Shown here piece after piece: positions 25,964 through 32,989 of a stretch of DNA of 35,939 bases. Numbering within the stretch: position 1 is the first letter of the stretch; each line of letters begins with the position of its first letter. Position numbers and translations under genes: made by a program. The notes beneath the pieces were generated by a model, which made no database searches, was not told the origin of the DNA, and saw only the letters and a program-made list of their open reading frames with translations. The stretch covers positions 1 to 35,939 of the forward strand of contig CAKRWX010000003.1 of NCBI GenBank assembly GCA_934418055.1. Reading direction: 5' to 3'. Source of the stretch: an uncultured Lachnospiraceae bacterium. GTDB lineage: Bacteria > Bacillota > Clostridia > Lachnospirales > Lachnospiraceae.

Positions 25964-26527
25964 CGGAATTTTTACAAGCTTTTCATTGAGTTTCCCATAA
26001 ACCCGCTTCTGAAACCAGGGTTCCGTAGAGACTTCTACCGCTTCTTTTAAGCCAAACCATGCCACACCGCTGTTCTCGTCTTCTTTTTTCCGCAGGGGAT
26101 CCGTCTCATCTGCCTCCAAAAGATACGTCACATTCAGATGCAGATGGGAAGAAACATAGCTGCCCCGTTTTTCGTGCCCATCCACCGTTAAAATCTCGAT
26201 GGAAAATGGGGTGTCCAGAAGGGGCCGCACATGAACCACGCCGCTTTCTTCTCTCACTTCTTTTAATGCCACTTTTAAAAGATCCCGTTCCCCATCGGCA
26301 TGTCCGCCTAACCAGGCCCAGGAATCATAAATCTTATGATATGCCATCAGCACCTTTGTTTTTTCCCGGTTCACCACCCAAGCAGAGGCAGTCATATGGG
26401 CAAAAAGGCAGGAACGATCAAAAATGTCCGGTTCCTGTGCCAGCAATTTCTGGATCAATGCCAGATCTTTTTCTTCCTGCTCATTGTATGGCTGATATTC
26501 CTCCAGCTGTTTCTCCAACGAAATCAT
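25952..26527 (-). CDS. NUDIX hydrolase
   Basis: Hydrolyses a nucleoside diphosphate-X compound; the substrate is unknown. The 191 residues hold a NUDIX domain from about residue 40. The NUDIX box (75-97) reads G-HADGERDLLKVALKEVREESGV: the core REVxEExGV part is kept (KEV, Glu93, Glu94, Gly96), but the first Glu of the GX5E element falls on Arg81. A helical N-terminal stretch (1-38) precedes the domain. AAGGAGG is placed correctly before the ATG. It is divergent from the phosphofructokinase gene. Confidence 0.9.
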   Translation of the reverse strand: MISLEKQLEEYQPYNEQEEKDLALIQKLLAQEPDIFDRSCLFAHMTASAWVVNREKTKVLMAYHKIYDSWAWLGGHADGERDLLKVALKEVREESGVVHVRPLLDTPFSIEILTVDGHEKRGSYVSSHLHLNVTYLLEADETDPLRKKEDENSGVAWFGLKEAVEVSTEPWFQKRVYGKLNEKLVKIPLQN

Positions 26528-26564
26528 TTTCCCTCCTTATGTATAATCCGGTCCAAACAGACCC

Positions 26565-26594
26565 ATACTACCAATGTACACCAGAGAAGATCAA
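26565..26594 (-). promoter_or_regulatory. Candidate promoter of the NUDIX gene
   Basis: Minus strand TTGATC, 18-nt spacer, TAGTAT, 38 nt before the start codon. Confidence 0.42.
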
Positions 26595-26617
26595 ATACTT
26601 ATCCTCCCCTTTTTTAC

Positions 26618-26660
26618 ACAGGCCGCCGTATGAAGCCATCTTCCGGCGGTCTGTTTATTT
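26618..26660 (+). terminator. Intrinsic terminator pointing toward the pfk gene
   Basis: ACAGGCCGCCG and CGGCGGTCTGT form an 11-bp stem (one G-U pair), with inner GAAG/CTTC pairing, followed on the plus strand by TTATTTTCC and TTTTT. There is no plus-strand gene upstream of it. It lies between the divergent NUDIX and pfk promoters, just before the pfk -35. Confidence 0.65.
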
Positions 26661-26677
26661 TCCTTTTTATATTAGTC

Positions 26678-26706
26678 TTGCCATCTTCCCCAAAATCCGC
26701 TACAAT
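26678..26706 (+). promoter_or_regulatory. Sigma-A promoter of the phosphofructokinase gene
   Basis: TTGCCA, 17-nt spacer, TACAAT, 45 nt before the start codon. Confidence 0.75.
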
Positions 26707-26751
26707 GATAAACAAAAATATAAACCACCTTGCAAAGGAGAACATTGCAAT

Positions 26752-27972
26752 ATGAAGAACATCATTGTCGGCCAGTCCGGCGGCCCTACCGCAGTTATCA
26801 ACGCCAGCCTTTACGGCGTCATCACGGAAGGAAAACGCTATCCGGATCTGATCGGTTGTGTATACGGTATGCACAATGGCATCGAAGGCTTCTTAAAAGA
26901 CGACTATGAAAATCTGTCCGAAACCTTAAGCGATTCCGATTTACAATTATTAAAGCATACTCCTGCTGCTTATCTGGGCTCCTGCCGTTATAAGCTTCCA
27001 GAGGACTTATCTTCCCCATTTTATCCGACTCTTTTTGAAAAATTAGAGGCTTTAAACATCGGATACTTCCTCTACATCGGCGGCAACGACTCCATGGACA
27101 CTGTTAGCAAATTATCCCGGTACGCCGAGAAGCACAACAGCTCCATCCGTTTTATCGGTATTCCGAAAACCATCGACAATGACCTGGTACTGACCGATCA
27201 TACTCCTGGCTATGGAAGCGCTGCCAAATATGTGGCCTCCACCGTCCGGGAAATCTGTCTGGATGCCTCTGTCTACCAGAAACCGGCTGTAACCATCGTT
27301 GAAATCATGGGACGTCACGCCGGATGGCTGACTGCCGCCAGTGTTCTGGCCCGCAAACATGAGCTTGACAATCCACTTTTGATCTATCTGCCAGAGTCCG
27401 ACTTTGACTTACAGGAATTTTCTAAGGATTTAACCAATGCCCTTCACAAACAGCCAAACGTGGTTGTCTGTGTCTCCGAGGGAATCTCTGACGCAGGCGG
27501 CCGTTTCATCTGCGAGTACAACACCGATGCCACTGCCTTAGATACCTTTGGCCACAAAATGTTAGCTGGCTGCGGCAAAGTGCTGGAAAATTACGTCCGC
27601 AGCACCTTCGGCGTAAAAGCACGTTCCGTAGAGTTAAATGTCTCCCAGCGCTGCTCTGGCATGGTTGCCTCTCTTACAGATATTGAAGAAGCTGCCCACG
27701 CAGGTGCCGTTGGCGTTGCCAAGGCATTAAACGGAGCCACCGGCATGATGATTTCCATGAAACGCAGTTCCGATGCTCCTTATAAGCTGGAGTACGTCCT
27801 GGAAGACGTCAATGAAATCTGCAATAAAGAGAAGAAATTCCCGCTGTCCTGGATCACCAGCCACGGAACCGACATCGGTCCGGAATTTATGACCTATGCG
27901 CTTCCGCTGATTCAGGGAGAACCAGACCGTGTGATGGAAAATGGCCTTCCCGTTTACCTGTATCGCCGTTAA
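26752..27972 (+). CDS. 6-phosphofructokinase, PPi-dependent type
   Basis: Phosphorylates fructose 6-phosphate. The 406-residue protein begins MKNIIVGQSGGPTAVINASL. Sequence signs of the PPi-dependent type: GGNDS (110-114), where an Asp (113) stands at the Gly position of ATP enzymes, and PKTIDND (138-144) with Lys in place of Gly. Also present: MGRHAGWL (substrate loop) and PGYGSAAKY. Asn112 stands at the usual Mg-binding Asp position. Start is set by AAGGAG 11 nt before the ATG; longer in-frame upstream codons run through the promoter and terminator and are not coding. A PPi enzyme makes the step reversible and saves ATP, common in anaerobes. Confidence 0.93.
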   Translation: MKNIIVGQSGGPTAVINASLYGVITEGKRYPDLIGCVYGMHNGIEGFLKDDYENLSETLSDSDLQLLKHTPAAYLGSCRYKLPEDLSSPFYPTLFEKLEALNIGYFLYIGGNDSMDTVSKLSRYAEKHNSSIRFIGIPKTIDNDLVLTDHTPGYGSAAKYVASTVREICLDASVYQKPAVTIVEIMGRHAGWLTAASVLARKHELDNPLLIYLPESDFDLQEFSKDLTNALHKQPNVVVCVSEGISDAGGRFICEYNTDATALDTFGHKMLAGCGKVLENYVRSTFGVKARSVELNVSQRCSGMVASLTDIEEAAHAGAVGVAKALNGATGMMISMKRSSDAPYKLEYVLEDVNEICNKEKKFPLSWITSHGTDIGPEFMTYALPLIQGEPDRVMENGLPVYLYRR

Positions 27973-28004
27973 TATTTGTCTGTCATCCACTGGCACCTTG
28001 CATC

Positions 28005-28030
28005 CAGTCCGCCGCATATGCCGGCGGCTG
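28005..28030. terminator. GC-rich hairpin between convergent pfk and spoIID-like genes
   Basis: CAG plus CCGCCG pair with CGGCGG plus CTG (9 bp, one bulged T), loop CATATGC. It lies 32 nt after the pfk stop and just past the spoIID-like stop on the other strand. No T-run on either side, so efficiency is uncertain. Its stem resembles that of the hairpin before pfk. Confidence 0.5.
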
Positions 28031-28034
28031 AATG

Positions 28035-30356
28035 TTACTCTATACTCAGCGACTGGATCTCAATTCCAGTAAAGAAAAACTGCAGGATCTGTTCATAAGT
28101 TTTTCCATTTTTCGCCATGGCCTGGGCTCCATTCTGGCTCATGCCCACACCGTGGCCATATCCGCCGCCGTAGATGGTAAAGGTAACTACGCCATCTTCG
28201 GCGGTCTTCTTTTTTTCCACCGTCAAAAATGCGCTTGGAAGGGATGACCATCCTGTCAGAGTCTGGCCATCCTGTTTTTTTATTACCAGTTCTGGATTTC
28301 CCAATGTAGCACGGATCTGGCTTTCCGTACTGACCGTCTTCACCCCTTCTGTTCCCGTCACCTGTAATTCCACTGCAATTCCGCCTGTGGAACGTTTGGT
28401 TACCTCCACGTTGGTGATGGAGCCGATTCCACTGATCTTCTGCTCCAGCTGGCTGCTGGTACAGGTTGTGGTCCAGCGGTACATGGCATAGCCAGACTCA
28501 TAGCCAGAAGCTGCCGACTTAATAAAGGAAGCAAAGGTATCCTCATCAGTCAGATCCAGCTGACCGCCGCCAGCCCGGACCGCCACTCCCTTCAGATACG
28601 GAACGCTGGACAAAGACGCGCCCCAGATGGTTCCGTCCGTGGTATGGCCACAGGATGTGGCAAAATAGAATGCCTCCGCCGGACTGCCCTGATACATTAA
28701 AATTTTCCCATACGTCTCTGTGACCGCCGCATCCGATACCTGGCTGGTCTCTAAGTTGTTATACACCTGGAACCGGGTACTGTCATCCACGTGGGCACCG
28801 TATTCCTTATACGAGTTTCCCTGAATCTGCCGATACGCATAGGTTCTGGCGCAGACCGCCTGGGCTTTCAGGGCCTCTTTCTCATAGCTGACCGGCATCT
28901 CACTTGGCACCACATGTTTCAGATAATCTTCCAGATACAGTTCATTAACCAGCACCAGGCCGCCGTCTTCCCGGCTGATCTCCAGCCGTCCTGTATACAC
29001 CGGGTTCCCATAGCTCCGGCTCATGGAGGTCACCCGGATTCCTTTCTCCTGATCCACCGGTTCAAAGATAACTCTTCCCTTCTGGAACAGATCGCTGTCC
29101 GGGGTGATGGTCAGCGTCTCTCCTTCTGCAAAATCATAAGATTTCTCCTCTGTCCGGTACGTTCCACTGCTTAAAAATTCCAGCGTAATCTGTGAATGAA
29201 ACGCTGTCTGAAAGTCGTCATCCATAATCAGCACACGGATAGAATCTGCGTCAAATGGATGATTCAACAGCGCCGCGCATAGCGTCCCATCCGCCACCGC
29301 AAATTCCAGCCCATCATAACCGACCAACAGATCACTGATGGTTCTTCTGGCAAAATCCCCATATAGGCGGTAAACCTGGAAATCTTCATCCATAGGAACA
29401 GTTCCGTATCCCTCCACTTCAATGGAATCCTCCTTCACCGCAAGAATTTTCCCACTGATCCGCTCTTCCTTCAGAACAATTTTTTCTACTTTTCCGCCAT
29501 TGAGATAAAGATCCGCCACCTGGTTTTCAAATCCCGTCTCGTCCCCCAGCTTCTTTTTCGCGTTGAAATCCCGTTTCACTCTTCCTACATAGCCGGAAAA
29601 TGTCTTGCCATCCTGCTCCACAGAAGCAATCCAGGTATTTTTGTATACAACCTCAGACGATACCTCTTCCACGATCCGTATGATCTCGCTGCCACGTTTG
29701 CATACCTGGATCTTCCGGTCGATGTACGTGTCCATCACCAGACCTTCAAATCCAAACTCACCCTGATCGGTATAGGCCGTCCAGGACTTGCCGCCCCGGA
29801 TATTCTCCGGCGTTCCATAGATCACAAGCTGCGCAGACTCAACGGCACTTTCTGCATCGCCAGCCAGCAGTCCTTCATAGGCCGTCCACCAGCTCTCCTC
29901 TGGAATCGTTTTTTCCATCTTTTTTGCCGATGGCCGGAAATGAAGCTGCGAAAAGGTATCTTCCAGTCCCCGTTCTTTTGAGATGGCCTCCAAAAGCGCC
30001 TCTGCCTCACCATAAGTCAATCGTCCTTCTGCTGTTTTCTGGTCTGCAGCCAGCTGTTCCTGATCCAGAAGACCATGGCGGTACAGATAATCCGCATATT
30101 TTATGTACCATCTGCCCTGCTCCTGGGCAGAAAAAAAGGACGGCTTCTGGTCTGCTTCCTCCACACAATCGGAATAGGAAGTCACCGCAAGAGCCGCCGC
30201 TTTATAAGCAGCCGCTCTGGTGATTCCATCCGGTTCCGGTTCATGGAACAGGATAAAAAGCACCAGCGCAGCTACCAGCAAAATCATTCCAGCCATCCAG
30301 CCAAGCATCACGTTTTGATGGTTCGTTTCCATGCCTTTGTTTCCCATCATTTTCAT
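28035..30356 (-). CDS. Membrane-anchored SpoIID/LytB-domain protein with long N-terminal region
   Basis: Likely lytic transglycosylase or peptidoglycan-remodelling enzyme at the outer membrane face. The 773 residues contain one N-terminal transmembrane helix (about 17-38), a helical extracellular part (about 45-165), a beta-rich region I do not recognise (about 175-440) and a C-terminal SpoIID domain (about 440-770). In the latter, HVVPSEMP holds the likely catalytic Glu486, followed by EALKAQAVCARTYAYR; later TSCGHTTDG and GGGYGHGVGMSQNGA (about 730-744). SpoIID of Bacillus is about 340 residues. The ATG at 30356 follows GGGGTGATAGA; an ATG 30 nt upstream lacks an RBS. It lies 56 nt after the AI-2E permease gene. 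Confidence 0.9.
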   Translation of the reverse strand: MKMMGNKGMETNHQNVMLGWMAGMILLVAALVLFILFHEPEPDGITRAAAYKAAALAVTSYSDCVEEADQKPSFFSAQEQGRWYIKYADYLYRHGLLDQEQLAADQKTAEGRLTYGEAEALLEAISKERGLEDTFSQLHFRPSAKKMEKTIPEESWWTAYEGLLAGDAESAVESAQLVIYGTPENIRGGKSWTAYTDQGEFGFEGLVMDTYIDRKIQVCKRGSEIIRIVEEVSSEVVYKNTWIASVEQDGKTFSGYVGRVKRDFNAKKKLGDETGFENQVADLYLNGGKVEKIVLKEERISGKILAVKEDSIEVEGYGTVPMDEDFQVYRLYGDFARRTISDLLVGYDGLEFAVADGTLCAALLNHPFDADSIRVLIMDDDFQTAFHSQITLEFLSSGTYRTEEKSYDFAEGETLTITPDSDLFQKGRVIFEPVDQEKGIRVTSMSRSYGNPVYTGRLEISREDGGLVLVNELYLEDYLKHVVPSEMPVSYEKEALKAQAVCARTYAYRQIQGNSYKEYGAHVDDSTRFQVYNNLETSQVSDAAVTETYGKILMYQGSPAEAFYFATSCGHTTDGTIWGASLSSVPYLKGVAVRAGGGQLDLTDEDTFASFIKSAASGYESGYAMYRWTTTCTSSQLEQKISGIGSITNVEVTKRSTGGIAVELQVTGTEGVKTVSTESQIRATLGNPELVIKKQDGQTLTGWSSLPSAFLTVEKKKTAEDGVVTFTIYGGGYGHGVGMSQNGAQAMAKNGKTYEQILQFFFTGIEIQSLSIE

Positions 30357-30412
30357 TCTATCACCCCGCTGAAATCTGTCTGTCATCTCTGTCTGCCTGT
30401 TGATATGCCTCG

Positions 30413-31657
30413 TTACTTTTCTTTCTTATAAATATTTTTCGTATCCTCAATATGATCCAGTCCGTTATAGTCCACCGTCTTCTCAGAAAGGTGTTTCTTT
30501 CTCAGATTTCCTTCAATAAAATCTGCTGCCAACCGGTAAATCACCGCAAATAACGGAACTCCGATGATCATGCCCAGAGGTCCTAGCAGCCCGCCAAAGA
30601 ACAGAATGGAAAACAATACCCAGAAACTGGAGAGTCCTGTGGTATTTCCCAAAATCTTAGGGCCCAAAATATTGCCGTCGAACTGCTGGATCACCAGGAT
30701 CATCACTAAAAACCAGATACACTGCTTTGGACTGACTAATAAAAGCAAAAGCGCACTGGGAACTGCTCCGATAAATGGTCCGAAGAACGGAATCACATTA
30801 GTCACGCCGATGATCACGCTGATCAGTAACGTATACGGCATCTGTAAAAAGCTCATAACCATGAAGGTCAAGATACCGATAATCAGGGAATCAATCAATT
30901 TTCCAATGATAAATCCGCCAAAAATCTGGTGGATAAACCGGAACCGCTCAATCACATTATTGGCTGCCGTCACCGGGAGAAGGCCATACACGATCTTTTT
31001 CGCCTGGGCGCACAACAGTTCCTTCATATTTAAAAGATATACCATCACGATCACGCCGATCAACACATTCTTTAACCATGCGATCACATTAATCACACCG
31101 GTGTAAAGTCCGGTCACCACCCGCTCAATATTAGGAATCAGATCTGCGGTGGACTGGGTCCAGGAGATCAGCTTCTCCATGGCCTGGTTATAAATTCCCA
31201 TAACCGTACTCTCCACCTCAGGATTATTAGCGAAAGTCTCTTCGATCCACTGGGATACGGTCTGGGCAAAGGCCGGAATGGAATTGATGATTCCGGAAAT
31301 GCTGACCCACAACTGCGGAATGATCATGGAAATCAGTCCCACAACTACCACCCCAAGAAACACAAGGCTGCCAACAGTTGCCAGAGTTCTGGTGTACTTG
31401 TTCCGGTTTTTCTGATCCTTTATGACCAATGCCAACAGCCCTTCCGTCACTTTCCGGATCGTATTGTACACCGGTGTCAGCAGATACGCCAGAATCGCTC
31501 CATAGGTAATCGGTGCCAGAATCACATTCACAGAATGAATAGCAGCGCGGACCGTATTCCAGCGCAAAAATATCATGGCTACCAGAATACAGCAGACAAT
31601 CACAGAAACCGCCGTCACTCCCCAATAAATATACTCTCGAAATTTGTGTTCATTCAT
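30413..31657 (-). CDS. AI-2E family transporter (PF01594)
   Basis: Integral membrane permease; family members have been linked to autoinducer-2 export, Na+/H+ antiport or other efflux, so the substrate here is open. The 414 residues have two N-terminal membrane helices (about 10-33, 40-60), another at about 95-115, an extracellular-like amphipathic middle part, then a cluster of helices from about 200 to 370. Family-like segments are FGGFIIGKLIDSLIIGILTF, NVIPFFGPFIGAVPSALL and LGPLGMIIGVPLFAVIYR. A charged C-terminal tail follows (RKKHLSEKTVDY). AAGGA lies 11 nt before the ATG. It lies 30 nt downstream of the ncRNA terminator, so it may be fed by read-through. Confidence 0.93.
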   Translation of the reverse strand: MNEHKFREYIYWGVTAVSVIVCCILVAMIFLRWNTVRAAIHSVNVILAPITYGAILAYLLTPVYNTIRKVTEGLLALVIKDQKNRNKYTRTLATVGSLVFLGVVVVGLISMIIPQLWVSISGIINSIPAFAQTVSQWIEETFANNPEVESTVMGIYNQAMEKLISWTQSTADLIPNIERVVTGLYTGVINVIAWLKNVLIGVIVMVYLLNMKELLCAQAKKIVYGLLPVTAANNVIERFRFIHQIFGGFIIGKLIDSLIIGILTFMVMSFLQMPYTLLISVIIGVTNVIPFFGPFIGAVPSALLLLLVSPKQCIWFLVMILVIQQFDGNILGPKILGNTTGLSSFWVLFSILFFGGLLGPLGMIIGVPLFAVIYRLAADFIEGNLRKKHLSEKTVDYNGLDHIEDTKNIYKKEK

Positions 31658-31687
31658 CCGTTGTCCAATCCTTTTATTTTTCTTTAT

Positions 31688-31726
31688 AAAAGATAAAGCA
31701 GCGATTTCTCGCTGCTTTTATCTTTT
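31688..31726 (-). terminator. Intrinsic terminator of the ncRNA
   Basis: AGCAGCGA and TCGCTGCT pair perfectly around a GAAA tetraloop (minus strand); the stem is extended by AAAAGATAA/TTATCTTTT, giving 17 bp with one bulge and a U-rich 3' side. Confidence 0.9.
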
Positions 31727-31932
31727 GTAATCCCAAAATGCCGTTTCTTACTATTTGACGCCTAGCCGTTGCTAGGTGGGTAACCGCACTCTGACTTCTG
31801 CCTTCCACTCGAAGGAGGCCTGACATCCACCAGAAAATATAGGAATCCCTTATGTCAAAATGTAGGTTCAAAGTGAGTAAGAGTGTCGAACACCCCAGGA
31901 ATTACAACTCCTGCCAAGCAGGCTTCTTTTGT
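31688..31932 (-). ncRNA. ssrS: Structured non-coding RNA, candidate 6S RNA
   Basis: A transcript of about 245 nt is bounded by a near-consensus promoter and a strong terminator, with no ORF. It can fold as a long rod: UUGUAAUUCC near the 5' end (31898-31907) pairs with GGGAUUACAA near the 3' end (31725-31734); next UCUUACU (31876-31882) pairs with AGUAAGA (31746-31752), then UUUGAC (31854-31859) with GUCAAA (31754-31759). Local hairpins include CCUAGC-AACG-GCUAGG and CCUUC-GAGUG-GAAGG. A closed rod with internal bubbles fits 6S RNA, which mimics an open promoter to bind RNA polymerase. The existence of the RNA is well supported; the 6S identity is by resemblance. It lacks the SRP RNA GGAA loop motif and any tRNA-like end, so scRNA and tmRNA are unlikely. 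Confidence 0.7.
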
Positions 31933-31939
31933 TACGGCT

Positions 31940-31968
31940 ATTATACCGCACCATGCGTTCTTTTTCAA
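31940..31968 (-). promoter_or_regulatory. Strong sigma-A promoter of the ncRNA
   Basis: Minus strand TTGAAA, 17-nt spacer, perfect TATAAT. Predicted start near 31932. Confidence 0.85.
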
Positions 31969-32011
31969 TCTTATTTTTATGCCAATTTCAAGAAATGTAT
32001 TCTGGAAGATC

Positions 32012-32803
32012 TTACTCCTCTTCCATCTCTCTTAACTGGTACACCTGATATTCCCGGTCATAAACATAACCCAGCTTCTCTGCCAGTCCCACAGACTGCA
32101 GGTTCACTGCGTCCCAGTTGGGGATAATGCCCTTTTCCAGACTTTCCAGCAGGAATGCCGCGCTGCATGCCAGAGCCAGTCCCTGTCTTCGGAAATCTTT
32201 TCTGGTATCTACCTCGATCTCCATCATGCCTTCGCTGGCTCCATAAGCGGAACAGCCTGCCACCAGCTCCCGGCCCTTTAAGGCCACATAGCCAAAGCCT
32301 TTCTCCTGGAAATGCTTCTCATCCTCAAAGTTCGCGCACAGATCCCGGCTCCACTCTTCTTTCAACGCCTGATGATACAGCCGGTCATCGATCCGCTTGA
32401 TCCGGATTCCCTTGGGAACTGACTCAATGTACTGCTTTAACAGCCCGGAATCAAAGTGATGCTCGTCCTTCCGCAGAGCATAACGGCTGACCAGACGGGT
32501 CTGGCCCATGAACTCTTCTTCCAACCAGTCCTCCCAGCGTCCGTTCTGCGGGTAAATATACGCCTTAGACGCAGACTGATAAATCTGGGTCTTCAGATCC
32601 AGCGCCCGCTCTCCTTTAGGCGGAAGTCCCATGAGATACGCAAAGTCTCCAACGACAATCAGACAATATGAGGAATTGCCAAGCTGCGGTACCCACACAC
32701 GGCCAATGGTGCCGTCCACTGCGCCGCGTACCAACACCTCATTATTCTCCTTACAGAGTTCCTCTATGGTCTGGCGTTTCATTCTTCCAAGCTCTACCAT
32801 CAT
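32012..32803 (-). CDS. GNAT acetyltransferase (PF12746 type)
   Basis: Probable N-acetyltransferase of the ZmaR-like GNAT group; the substrate is unknown. The 263 residues begin MMVELGRMKRQTIEELCKEN. The C-terminal half holds the acetyl-CoA fold: GYVALKGRELVAGCSAY, EIEVDTRKDFRRQGLALACSAAF (pyrophosphate loop with RRQGLA) and WDAVNLQSVGLAEKLGY, a family hallmark. The N-terminal half is a divergent domain. The ATG at 32803 has AGGAGG 11 nt upstream; an ATG 57 nt earlier has no RBS. It has its own promoter and precedes the ncRNA gene. Confidence 0.88.
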   Translation of the reverse strand: MMVELGRMKRQTIEELCKENNEVLVRGAVDGTIGRVWVPQLGNSSYCLIVVGDFAYLMGLPPKGERALDLKTQIYQSASKAYIYPQNGRWEDWLEEEFMGQTRLVSRYALRKDEHHFDSGLLKQYIESVPKGIRIKRIDDRLYHQALKEEWSRDLCANFEDEKHFQEKGFGYVALKGRELVAGCSAYGASEGMMEIEVDTRKDFRRQGLALACSAAFLLESLEKGIIPNWDAVNLQSVGLAEKLGYVYDREYQVYQLREMEEE

Positions 32804-32913
32804 GATCGCATCACCCTCCTGGTGCTTTTGTGCGTAGTATATCGTGATTTCATCACTCAATCACTTCGCCGTTCGCCAAAAGTGAGCAAGCTCCCTATGG
32901 CTCTCTTGCGCTC

Positions 32914-32942
32914 ATTATATCACAGCTTTCCATAAAATCCAA
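32914..32942 (-). promoter_or_regulatory. Sigma-A promoter of the GNAT gene
   Basis: Minus strand TTGGAT, 17-nt spacer, perfect TATAAT preceded by TGA (extended -10). Start expected near 32907, giving a leader of about 105 nt whose first 30 nt hold an imperfect inverted repeat (GAGC-CAAG against CTTGCTC, one bulge). Confidence 0.75.
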
Positions 32943-32989
32943 CAGTTTGCACAAAAACAACGATTTTCGATCAACATCCGCAAATGATC

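Noticed and set aside
26059..26751. In-frame upstream extension of the pfk gene by 231 codons
   Set aside because: It crosses a terminator hairpin and the pfk promoter, is antisense to the NUDIX gene, and the family starts at MKNIIVGQSGGP with its own RBS.
31688..31932. SRP RNA or tmRNA as identity of the ncRNA
   Set aside because: The GTCAGGC stretch lacks the GGAA-type apical loop motif of SRP RNA, and there is no tRNA-like end or tag ORF.
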